Below, piece by piece: positions 36,836-47,130 of a stretch of 64,000 bases of DNA. This DNA is from Gossypium raimondii (Eukaryota; Streptophyta; Magnoliopsida; Malvales; Malvaceae), in NCBI RefSeq assembly GCF_025698545.1, contig NC_068569.1, forward strand, positions 1,364,001-1,428,000, read 5' to 3'. The notes beneath the pieces are model-generated. The model ran no database searches. It was not told where the DNA came from and saw only the letters and a list, made by a program, of their open reading frames with translations. Within the stretch, counting starts at the first letter, position 1. The number at the start of each line of letters is the position of its first letter. The position numbers and the translations under genes are program-made.

Positions 36836-37076
36836 GGATCTAGGCCGGATGGGTGATCGTATCCTAATATAGCCCTCCCGAAGAATATGTGTAAAATAGA
36901 TTTAGCCTGGACGGGTAATCTAAATTAGGGTTTGAATTTAGCCTGAACTGGTAATTCAAATCTAAGCTCATTAGAGTAAATTGTCGTTGTAGGGAATTTA
37001 GCCTAAACTGGTAATCCCAATAATACTTTATGAGATTATATTACAGGGGATTTAGCCTGGACTGGTAATCCCGTTG
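36836..37076 (+). repeat. Degenerate tandem array with TTTAGCCTGGACTGGTAAT units
   Basis: Five copies of a unit like GATTTAGCCTGGACTGGTAA lie near 36839, 36900, 36939, 36998 and 37049, inside the inner LTR. Confidence 0.7.
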
Positions 37077-37349
37077 TAAGAATGAGGTTTGCGAGAGTGT
37101 GCTATCTGAAATGGAAATGTGCGTACATGAATATGAATAGACGGACCCAGAATTGTACGCTAAAAGTGTACCTCTGAAAATTCATCAAATTTCTGAGAAA
37201 TTCAACAGGATAAATATGGGAAATAATAAGGGTAATAGAAAACATGGAATTGAATTATTATTGGAAATATATTATCGAATTTAATACTCAATTTGGATTG
37301 AACGCGGAATTGAGTACAATCGTTCTGTGCCAAATGATGAATTGATGGA

Positions 37350-37483
37350 TAAGACCATAACTGGGTTATGGCACTATGAACGTAAGACCATAGTTGGACC
37401 ATGGCAGTTTTTACATGTAAGACCATAGCTGGGCTATGGCATTCTGATGATAAGACCATAACTTGGTTATGGCACTACGAATG
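37350..37483 (+). repeat. Four tandem hairpin-forming units of about 33 bp
   Basis: Units start at 37350, 37383, 37418 and 37451, each beginning TAAGACCATA. Each unit contains a stem-loop: CCATAAC-TGG-GTTATGG, CCATAGT-TGG-ACCATGG, CCATAGC-TGG-GCTATGG and CCATAAC-TTG-GTTATGG. Both sides of the stem change together between units. Confidence 0.8.
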
Positions 37484-38630
37484 TAAAGGATGAATGGACG
37501 GCAAATTACCCGAGTAAACTGAAGTTCAGCATTTGTTGCGAATTTTCGTGTTTACTATCTATTTAGCTCTCATGAGCTTCTGTTCAGCCTTTGGGCTTCT
37601 AAAAATGATGTACTCATATCCGTAAGTCGTTTTTCGAAAGGTAAAATATCGAAAGTTGTTTTGAATGATATATATATAAATATGAAGAAATGGTAAGAGA
37701 ATGATATGTATTATGATGTGTATTTAAATCAATATCTTGATATGTTGATATATGGAAATTATGTAAGTGGAGACAAGTAAATAACTCAAGTGTGACATGT
37801 CAAGAAAATAAGTTTATCAAACTTGAAATTATATGTAATATGTGCAAGTATGCTAACTAGTGTAGTTGTTTGATGCTTAGGCAAGTGCCAAGCTATTGGT
37901 TGAATTGGTAAGTATTTAAGTGAAAATATGTTAGTGCTCATGAAAAAGTGGTAAGGTTTAGATTAAGCAATTTCTTATGAAATGACTTATCATGTGATCA
38001 GTTCGAGAAAGGCTTTAGTTAAATGCACTAGCTTGTGACTATGGTTGAATGATATGTTTATGACTTGTGTGACATGCATATGGAATAAGAGTGGAAAGTA
38101 AAGAAATGCAAATGAAAATAAAGAAATTATGAAGAGTTAAAGTTATATAAAATCCTACTAAGCTTGGGATAATATGTTTAAGTGATACTGTGGATTTATT
38201 CACCTTGTGAGTTGATGAATATAGCTTCATGAGTATTGTGGTATCAATATTGGGTTATCCTTGATATGTATAGATTTCATATTTTAAATGAACTAATATG
38301 ATTAAAGACTATACGAGCTTACTAAGCATTCATTGCTTACGTATTTATTTTTATTTACCCTATAGATTATTGGAAGCTCGATTAGGTTGGAAGCTTGTCG
38401 GAGATATATCACACTATCCATTGGTTCTATCGATAATTTTGAATGATTTGATTATGGTTATAATGGCATGTATAAGTTAATTTGGCCAACATTGGCTCAT
38501 TAATATTTTAATTTTGATTGGTTTCAAATATGAATGCTAGATGAAATGAAATGTATGATAATAAAATTGTAAACTCCGGTAATGTTTCGTAACCCTGTTT
38601 TGGCGACGAATTCGGGTTAGGGGTGTTACA

Positions 38631-38925
38631 TGAGCTTCTCGTTAATAGCTATTCTGAGCATCCCGATTGGATGTGATCCTGCATGTGTTGTGGACACACA
38701 GTAGCTCTTATGAGTGTCTCGATATATGGATCTCTAGAGCTTCCCGATTAAAGGCTCTTTTATGAGCTTCCCGATTAATGGCTTTTTGGAGCTTCCCGAT
38801 TAATGGCTCTCTGGAGCTTTCCGATATTTGGCTCGCAAGAGCTTCTCGTTACATAGCTCACATGAGCTTCCTGTTATATGGCTCGAAAGAGCTTCCTGAT
38901 TATATGCTCGATTTGGCATACCTGT
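38631..38925 (+). repeat. Tandem array of GAGCTTCCCGAT units in the outer LTR
   Basis: About ten degenerate units of roughly 25-35 bp, each with a GAGCTTCCCGATTAATGGCT-like core, make up this stretch. The same array occurs left of the inner LTR at about 36425-36491, so the array was split by the insertion. Confidence 0.75.
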
Positions 38926-39814
38926 ATATGAATTGACGAATTACAGAATTGTATATTTTGTGTGTACCACCCGTGTATCCATCAATATTTAAATGGTTCA
39001 ATGGGCAAAGTTATAGTATGAGACAATCTGAGCTCGAGACGAATTATTATATAAATATATTCAAAATACATGGATATGATTTGTACATGTCATAGGGAAA
39101 AATTGATGTGAAAGTATATGTACATGGAAATATGATTATTGTTGAGTTCATACATGTTCCTTGATATTTATATGAAATACATGTCTAACATGATTGATGA
39201 GGATATGTGCTAGGGTTTTTGGTCAATTTGCTTGAGTATGCCTTAGATGTTTCCTTTTATGTGATTAAATGGTAAGTTAAATTTCATGTTATACGAACTT
39301 ACTAAGCTTTAAAGCTTACTTTGTTTTATTTTCCCTGTTTTATAGTACTCGGAAGCTCGTAAAGGTTGGAAGCTGGTCGGAAGCTGGTCGGAGCTACATC
39401 GCACTATCCATCGGCTCATTCGATATATATAAAATTTCAATTTTGGTTATAATGACATGTATAGGCTAAATAGCCAATGTTGGCTTTTAAATGTTATGTT
39501 ATAATTAGCCATTAGAATGACTTGTGTTGGACATATTTTGATGTAATTATATATGGCCTTATCATGCTTGATGTGAGATTGGTATGGTGGAAATATGAAT
39601 AACTCATAAGCATATTAATGGTTGCTTTGAATTGGTATAATAGATACAAATAGTCCTATATGTGTGATTGGGCAAATAGGCAAGTATAATTACTTGATTA
39701 TATGTGGAGTTATGTCATAATTAAGACTTAATTTGGTTTTGTTTGAATGACTTGTGTTGGCTTAATGTAGGTGGTAGACAACTTGGGTAAGAAATGTGGC
39801 ATTGGAAATGACCT

Positions 39815-40175
39815 ATTTTCGTCCACACGGGCGTGTGCCTCAGCCGTGTGTGACACACGGGCTAGCACAAGGGCGTGTGGTTCGACCGTGTATCCCCTGC
39901 ATCTTTAAAATTGCAAAACAGAATGCTCAAATATTTTCACATGGCCTAGCACACGGGCATGTGACTTGGTCATGTGACCTCTGCACCTATTTAATGCAAG
40001 TCAATATGCTCAGACGGCCTAGCACACGAGCGTGTGACCAAGTTAGAGAGCACTCTAATTTGGACACGGACTAGGACACAGCCTGTGCCCTTATTTCGGA
40101 TGCCCACACAGCCTGAAACACGGGCATGTCTCTTGACCATGTGAGACACACGGCCTAGCCACAGAGGCGTGTGTC
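39815..40175 (+). repeat. Cluster of CACACGGGCGTGTG-type palindromes
   Basis: Repeated short inverted repeats occur here, among them CACACGGGCGTGTG, CCGTGTGTGACACACGG, CACACGGGCATGTG and CACACGAGCGTGTG. They lie in the 3' part of the outer LTR and make it locally GC-rich. Confidence 0.75.
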
Positions 40176-40416
40176 CCTTGCACCTTGGAAAAATTTTGAT
40201 ATTTTGCAAAAAATTCTTTGAGTACTCGGTTTAGTCCCGACTTGTTTCTAATATATATTTTGGGCCTCGAGGGCTCATATAAGGGACGTTATGATTGATT
40301 ATGATTGGTTTCTGATATGAACGTGAAATTATATAAAATGTTTGTATTTAATCTATAAATTCTGGTAATACTCCGTCACCCTGTTCTGGCGACGGATATG
40401 GGTTAGGGGTGTTACA

Positions 40417-40495
40417 AACTTTTTTTAGTTAAGTGACAAAAACGAAAACTTACTCATAATCTAATGACTAATGGTGTAGTTCACCCTAAAACTTT
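40417..40495 (+). repeat. Right part of the dispersed repeat split by the outer LTR
   Basis: After the duplicated AACTT it reads AGTTAAGTGACAAAAACG and ends CTAATGGTGTAGTTCACCC. It matches about 62845-62910 (AGTTAAGTGACCAAAATAAG ... CTAATGGTGTAGTTTACTC). Confidence 0.65.
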
Positions 40496-40509
40496 CAATG
40501 TTTACTTTG

Positions 40510-40862
40510 CTTATTACTTTGGTCTTGATTATTTTTAATACTTTCACCTTCAACTTTCAAATCTTAGTCATTTTATTTTATGGATGAAAATTTTGACTCA
40601 TCATTTAAAATTTTAATAGCATTGTCGTGACAACTCATGTGTTATTATACATATATTTCATAAAAATGTAAAAATAACTTTTAAAATCATAAAAATATTC
40701 ACATCTGAAATAAAGTACACACATGGTGCCATACGGGCTACTACATCAATATTGTTAAAATTTTAACATTTCAATTAAATTTTATTAACAATAATTTGAT
40801 TAAATTTTGAAAATTGAGAACGAAAATGATTGAAAAAGATGTAAGACCAAAGTAACAAAATG
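40510..40862. mobile_element. MITE-like element with long inverted ends
   Basis: The left arm (TTATTACTTTGGTCTTGATT onward) matches the reverse complement of the right arm (TTGTTACTTTGGTCTTACAT onward) for about 100 bases or more with substitutions. It is about 350 bp with no coding capacity. The superfamily is not determined. Confidence 0.6.
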
Positions 40863-41786
40863 GAAGAAATAACATAAAAAAACTTAAAACACATATTTCC
40901 TTTCATTGAAAAAAGGGATAAATATAAAAAGTATACATAAAATTTAATTCAATGTATAAAATCGTAAATTTTGGTTTTATTTGATTTATTTTTCATAAAT
41001 GGATGTATTTATATTTTTAAAAGTGCACAAATAAATTAAATCAAAATTTCATTTATACATGAAGCACAATTAAAATTTTATTTGTATAATTGCATTGAAT
41101 AAATATTTTGTATTAAATTATACATTGAAAATGATTAAGAAATTTAATTATCCTTAATTAATATATAGGAACTTTGATTTTAAGAAACAATAATAGAAGC
41201 AATTTTTCCCGATATTATGAAAGTCTGGTTGATAAAGAAATTGATAATCAATCAAACTTAGAATAGAGAGAGAAAGTTCAAACGCTAAAACATGTTTATT
41301 CTCTCATTTAAAAGGTTGAAAAGGGTATAGATAATTTGAACACTTGTATAAAAAAAATAAAAAAGAAATATTACTAGGGACTGGACTTATAATTGTTGAA
41401 AAACACTAGTATTATTTCAACATTTGAAAAGGTAAGCAAATTTTTTTTTTCTTGTTTGAAACTTGAATTCAAATATTTCGGAGATTTTCAGTAAATAATA
41501 ATGACTACTTTGATATTAATGAAAAATAAAGATTGTGAAAAGGATGGGTCGGAAGTTTTCAAAGGTGGGAAGAGTTCTTGGAGTGGGTGATAAGCGCAAA
41601 GGAACGAATATGGAATATGCTGAGTTTATTAATTGTGAATATTAAAAATATATGTTAAAATTAAACAATATATATATGAAAAAAGGGGCAATGTCACATC
41701 ATACGTATTCAAACTTCAAAGACTCCAATAAATATCTTCTATATTCGGTCAAGCAAAATAAACCGGTGAAATGACGGGGTTGATGG
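40863..41786. other. Intergenic spacer
   Basis: AT-rich; no gene or clear repeat structure seen. Confidence 0.4.
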
Positions 41787-43600
41787 TTATTTTGCTAAAA
41801 AAAAACTCATTCTCAATATTATTTACTGGAATAGTTCAAAAAAATGTAAAATAGATGTGATGTCTTTTACTTCGTGTCAACAAAAACACACTAATGTGAG
41901 CACTTTTTTATCCATGCTCAAACTAAATTTTCAAAAGCGACCATTTTTTTAAAATATTATAAAAATAGATCAATTTTTGAAAATTATAAGAATAAGCCTT
42001 TATAAATACCTAAAGTGGCAGCACCATTTTTTTTATTTTTTGGTGACATCAATTGATGTGGAAATAAAACTTATAAAACAGATCTTTATATAGATCCAAA
42101 GTCTTATTTCTCTTATTTTTTTAAGTAATGTAGGATGTGAGATATGTGTATATATAGACTCATGAATAAGTTTGTAACTTGTTCCTAGACAATAAACCTT
42201 TCCTTTTAATTAACAATATAAAATTAAAGGTTACACAGTATTTTATATTTTATATTTTATTACTTATAACTAACAACATAACATTTGTTACATTATAAAT
42301 AAAATTTTAAACTCTATAAGTAAAAAATTATCAAATATAAAATGAGTATAGTAAAACATTAAAAATAAATATTTTAAAAATTACTAATAATTGAGTGATC
42401 ATTTTGTAAGTTTTATAATTCGATAGCCAAATAATCATAGTTAAATGACTACTAATGTAATTTAATCTAGATATAAAATATGAAAAATAATTATTATATT
42501 TTATGTGTACTATATATTTATATAAAAAACTTATTTAACATAATTATATACCATGTTTAAATAGATTATCTATCTAGTCAAAATACATCTGAAATAAATT
42601 TATCAACATTCATTAGGTGATGAAAATTAAATTAAAATTAGGATTAAAAATAGTAAAATATTAAAAATATATTTTAAAAGAGATATCAATATTTTAAAAC
42701 TACAAAAAATATAAGTACCAAATACTCACAATTTATTTATTAATCAAACATTTATAACATAAAATAAAATAAATAATAAAAAATTAAAAGTATAACTTCT
42801 AAATTGAAATAACAGAAAATTATTTTAAAAATTAGAGTTGCATGGATATTAACTTCAAACATTTAAAATTGAGTAGAAGATTATTGCATGTACAAGTTTT
42901 CATATGTGCAATTTGTTCTTTTTTTAATAGTCCTTTTGTATATGCTAACAATTCTAAAATGCAACAAGATTGAAGATCTCAAAAGATAGTTTTATAATTT
43001 GAGAAAATGTTAACAAAATATAAAAAAAATAGAACTTGTTTTGTAAAAAGATTATAAAATATGGTGTAACCTTTAATTTTATGTTGTTAGTTAAAAAAAA
43101 AAGGAAGGAATTAAACATTGTCTAGGAACAAGTTGCAAACCTATTCATGACTCTTTATATACACATATCTCATATCCCATATTGCTTAAGAAAACAAGGG
43201 AAATGAGACTTTGGGCCTATATAAAGATCTGTTTTGTAAGTTATGTTTCTATATTAATTGGTGGCACCTTAAAATAAAAAGGATGGTGTTGCCACTTTGG
43301 GTATTTATAAAGGCTTATGTCGTAAATTTTCAAAAAATTGGTTTGTATTTGTAATATTTAAAAAAAGACATCTTTTTAAAATTTAGTTTGAGCACGGGAT
43401 AAAGCATGCCCATGTCAGCACAGTTTTGCTGACATTGGGTAAAACGTGTCCTCGTCAGTGTGTTTTTCTGCGTTTTCCCTTGAAAACGTTTCCACATAAG
43501 CGCGTTTTGCATTTTTTGGACCATTCCAGTAAATAATGTTGTAAGTAGTCTATTTTTATAAATAATATTAAAAATGGGCCTTTTTTAGTAAAATATATGG
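41787..43600. mobile_element. Long-TIR foldback element, possibly Mutator-like
   Basis: The left arm (about 41787-42260) is the imperfect reverse complement of the right arm (about 43050-43600), with an AT-rich non-coding centre. Matching landmarks: GCCTTTATAAATACCTAAAG (left, 41997) with CTTTGGGTATTTATAAAGGC (right, 43296); ACAGATCTTTATATAG (42078) with its complement near 43225; AACTTGTTCCTAGACAAT with its complement near 43120. Flanks are GGTTGATGG (41778-41786) and AGTTGATGG (43601-43609), an 8-of-9 match consistent with the 9-bp duplication of Mutator-like elements. The two tips are offset by about four bases, so the exact ends are uncertain. No transposase was seen. Confidence 0.7.
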
Positions 43601-43609
43601 AGTTGATGG

Positions 43610-44108
43610 CAATTCAATAATATTATAAAATAAAAAATAGAAATTATAGAAAGTAACACACTCAAAATTCGTTACAAAGTTTGTGATTTGTTCCGTTATG
43701 AATGCTTTTATCCGTTTTTCGTATAATTCTATGTTTATTTTTGTTTTTACTAATATAATTTTATAATATAATTGTTCAAACTTTGTATTTATAATAATAA
43801 AATAATTAATAAATCGTTAATAAATTAACTTTACAAAAGTAATTAATATGTTATGCGTTGTTATACTTACGCTACATTCGAAATTGATCTTTTCGATTAA
43901 AAATTTATTCATTTGTATGGTTAAAATTAACGTAATAATCGTCAATTATACATAGCGTGCCATATTTACCTCACACTGATGTATATAGACCAGTTTTTAA
44001 CAGTAGAAATAAATGAAATTTATTTATGTTTTTGGTAGATGGGGCAAAATATAATTTAACTTTTAATAAAAAAGCTTATGATATTTTTATTGCTAAAAGC
44101 AAGGATGG
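43610..44108. other. Intergenic spacer
   Basis: AT-rich; no gene seen. Confidence 0.4.
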
Positions 44109-44116
44109 ATCTAGAG

Positions 44117-44786
44117 TAGAGGTGTATATGGGCTGGGCCGGGTTAGGTTCAACCAAAAATTTAGGCCCGTTTTCTGGGCCCAGACTCGACCCGGATAAAA
44201 TGTTAAAATCGGGGCCGACTCAGCTCGCCCATATTAATTTTTATATATAATTTTAAAATATATATAATACATCAAAAATATTAAAAACATCGAAATAAAT
44301 ATTTCCCAACAAATTGAAAATTAATTTTAAAAAATATGTATACTTAAAATAACATTAAGATAGATGCAACTTAACAAGCAAATGCCTCTAACAAATGTCT
44401 TTAAAATAATAACAAAATTAACAATAAAATAAGTTTTATACAATATCCAAATAATAACAACAAAATAGTAGCAACATAATAGTAAAATGGTAGCAAAATA
44501 GGGAGAAAACAATAAGAAAATAATATTAGTAGCAACATAATAGTAAAATGGTAGCAAAATAGTGAGAAAACAATAAGAAAATAATATTAAAAACAAAAAA
44601 ATTGTCCTTTAGTGAATTCAGGTCGGGCCCGAGCAAAAAATGTCTTACCCGAGGCCCGGCCTGTTTTTTAGATAGACTTTTTTTTGTCCAAACCCATTTT
44701 TCAGGCCTATATTTTTGCCCAAACCCTCCCACATTTCGAACGAGCCTTCGGGCAGGGCCGGGTGGCCCGACCCATGAACAAGTCTA
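44117..44786 (+). mobile_element. Non-autonomous hAT-like element, 670 bp
   Basis: The left tip TAGAGGTGTATATGGGC and the reverse-complemented right tip TAGACTTGTTCATGGGT form short inverted ends of the hAT type. Both are flanked by a perfect 8-bp duplication ATCTAGAG (44109-44116 and 44787-44794), the hAT-typical length. Sub-terminal regions are rich in GGCCCG/CGGGCC-type motifs and the centre is AT-rich with AATAGTAGCAACATAATAG repeats. No transposase is present. A second copy lies inverted at 57636-58291. Confidence 0.8.
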
Positions 44787-44794
44787 ATCTAGAG

Positions 44795-46800
44795 GTGCTG
44801 GTATGGGTCCAACTCCCCTAAAATGGAAAATTTTCTATTAGGCTCTTTATAATTTATAAAATTTTAAATTAATAATAATAAAATTACACTTTACCCCTAA
44901 AAACTTATAAAAATTTGATTTAATTATTCAAAATTATAAAAATAAAAACTATTAAAATAGCAAATTTACATTTTTACTATTTTGCTAAAAGTTATTTATT
45001 TTAAATGTACAAAAACTGAAAGGACTTAAGAGTGTATTTTAGCCATTAGAAAAAAGTGAGGGGACAGGACATCTTTTTTATTTAATCGTAAAACCAAAAA
45101 TATGTTGTTGTTTTTCTCTTTAATTGTTGAATTAGGTGAAAGGATATGGATATTCCAAATGCTTTGGAATTATACCAAGTGTCATAAATCAATGCGATTC
45201 CTGTTCCCCACTTCGGCTCGGCTTTGTGGCTGTGCTTTTGAAGCTCTTTTCTGGAAGTATTTTGGACGGCTTCTTTTCGCTAAAAAAGTATTTTTAAAAG
45301 AATAGATTAGATTTGTTGTATATATAACAAAAAGTAAATTGATATATTCAAATTTTTTTATAATAATTTTTTTATTTATCTAAATTTTGCTTGTTATATA
45401 TTTTAACCACATGTTATAGAATAATAATTGCTGTAAACTTACTATAAAATTTATATTGTAAATTTTCATTAAATAAAAAAATAAGAATCATATTCAAGAA
45501 AGAAAGAAAGTAGAATCAAATCAACAAAATTAAAAAACGTATAAACATTCATGCATCTTTTATTTTACATAATTCTGCATGATTAATTATAAAATTAATA
45601 AATCTAACAAGTTTAATTAATCAATGATTTATCAAATCAAAAGTAATTAACCATTGTTAACCGTTGAAGTAAAAAGAAGAAGACGATAATGATTGATTGA
45701 GGAAAAATGAGTGAAGGTTGGGGAATAGTTTCAATTTTAAAGATAGTCAAGGAATCAGGAAGGATGAGCGTGTAAATAGTCTGTATGGATTGTTTTCATG
45801 GCTCTTTTATAGTAGGGAACAAGCTTGGATGTGTGTATTGAGGTTATCGACGTGAATGTTTGATTTAATATATTTGGCAACGAAAGTGATGCTACGTCTT
45901 AGGATAAGACATTCTAAAGTGACAAGTAATAAATTACTTTGGGCCTATATGTGGCCCCCACATAGTCTTGGCGAATTTGTTCCTCTCTAAAGTTTACCGA
46001 ATTGATGTTCGTGAACTAACCCCAAGTTTGTAGTGTAGTTGGTTTTATTGAGAGACACATGTTTAGCTCTCTATAAATACACTTTGAGGTTCATGAAGCA
46101 CCGTGTAAGGTCGCGAGTAGGGCTACTGTATGGTTTAATAAATTTATGTTTGTTTAAGTTAAATGGTTAATTTAAGCTTGTTTTAGATTTTTTTTATATT
46201 TTTATTTCGTTAAAATTTTAAACATAGATAAATTAACATATTTTCTAACGCTTACATTATAATAAAAAATATTATTCTAGAATTAAATGACAAGAAGATA
46301 AAATATTTCAATATTAAAAATGGGTTGGGTTGGCATTAAATTTAAATTTATATTATTGTCCTAATAATATAGAGAAAAGTGATTGTATGGTAAATTGGAA
46401 TGGTCAAACATTGTGATTTCATTAAACAATGTAATTTCACTTTTGCTAGAAGCCTTTATTTAAATTTAAATTGAGACAACCATCGATGTAAAAATAGAAT
46501 GCTTAAATTTATTAATTTAGTTTTTTGACCACCAAACGGAATGGTTAAACTTATTTGATAAATCATTTAATTAGTAAAAAAATGAATTTAATCCTTATTA
46601 CTCGATTAATTAAATAAAACTCTGGGTGTGAATTATTTTTTATACAAATATTCTCAGTGTTAATTAAATAAAAAAAAACATCTATCCAAACTTATGTTCA
46701 AATTTCAAAACCTTAGTAAGTTGTGTGTCTCGTTTTCACCGTCACACAAATCCTAGCTGGTGTGAGTTCCAACTTCCAAGTGCCAACCTTAGGCTTGACG
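44795..46800. other. Intergenic spacer upstream of the SPX gene
   Basis: AT-rich; no gene supported. The open frame at 45102-45305 shows no recognisable domain. Confidence 0.45.
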
Positions 46801-46830
46801 CGGCTTCGGCTTGTAGCGGCAACTAAAAGC

Positions 46831-47012
46831 CACGTGTCAGTACTTGAGTCGTTTATAGAATTAAATAATCCGAAAGAATACTGAGAAAAGATTTAAACAA
46901 AAGTAAAAAAGTAACCTCTCTTCTCTTCCGAAAGGAATATATAAAACCCAAAATATTTATCAAATAGAAAAAGAAACCGACGGATATTCTCACCACTTCC
47001 CTCCGAATATTC
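46831..47012 (+). promoter_or_regulatory. SPX gene promoter: G-box, TATA box and two PHR1-binding (P1BS) motifs
   Basis: A CACGTG G-box core lies at 46831-46836 and a TATATAAA box at 46938-46945. Two sites matching the P1BS consensus GNATATNC follow: GGATATTC at 46982-46989 and GAATATTC at 47005-47012. They sit 119-149 bases before the ATG and about 40-70 bases after the TATA box, so they may be at or just past the transcription start. P1BS sites in SPX1-type promoters bind PHR1-type factors and give phosphate-starvation induction; that role here is inferred. Confidence 0.7.
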
Positions 47013-47130
47013 TTCATTTTCAGTTATATTTACCCTTCTTCTCCCTCCCCCACCCCCTTCCTCCCGTTATCAGTCTCACCCCCGTTCCGTTCTCTCATTT
47101 TTCTCACTTACCGAGCACAGAGTTTTTGCC

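Larger units (their letters stand above)
36492..38630 (+). mobile_element. Nested solo LTR inside the outer LTR
   Basis: It starts TGTAATACCCCGAAAATTTC at 36492 and ends TTCGGGTTAGGGGTGTTACA at 38630 (2139 bp). Flanks are CGAGC on the left (36487-36491) and TGAGC on the right (38631-38635), a 5-bp target duplication with one C to T change at a CpG. It interrupts the GAGCTTCTCG tandem array of the outer LTR, which resumes directly to its right. No coding sequence is present. The 3' terminal 50 bases resemble the outer LTR's (CCGGTAATGTTTCGTAACCC against CTGGTAATACTCCGTCACCC), so the families are related. Confidence 0.85.
35157..40416 (+). mobile_element. Solo LTR of a gypsy-like retrotransposon, interrupted by a second solo LTR
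   Basis: It starts TATAACAGCCTATTTTCAG (the expected TGTAACAGCC with G to A) and ends GGGTTAGGGGTGTTACA at 40416. The 5 bases before it (35152-35156) and after it (40417-40421) are both AACTT, a perfect target duplication. After removal of the inner insertion and its duplicated 5 bases, the LTR is about 3.1 kb. No internal region, primer-binding site or reading frame of a polyprotein is present, so it is a solo LTR left by recombination. It contains a GAGCTTCCCGAT tandem array and a CACACGGGCGTGTG palindrome cluster. Confidence 0.85.

Noticed and set aside
39796-40209. Open frames of 92 and 72 codons on opposite strands
   Set aside because: They are produced by the GC-rich palindrome cluster of the LTR, which keeps both strands open.
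45102-45305. 67-codon open frame upstream of the SPX gene
   Set aside because: No domain, and no transcript signals; the SPX promoter lies 1.6 kb further right.
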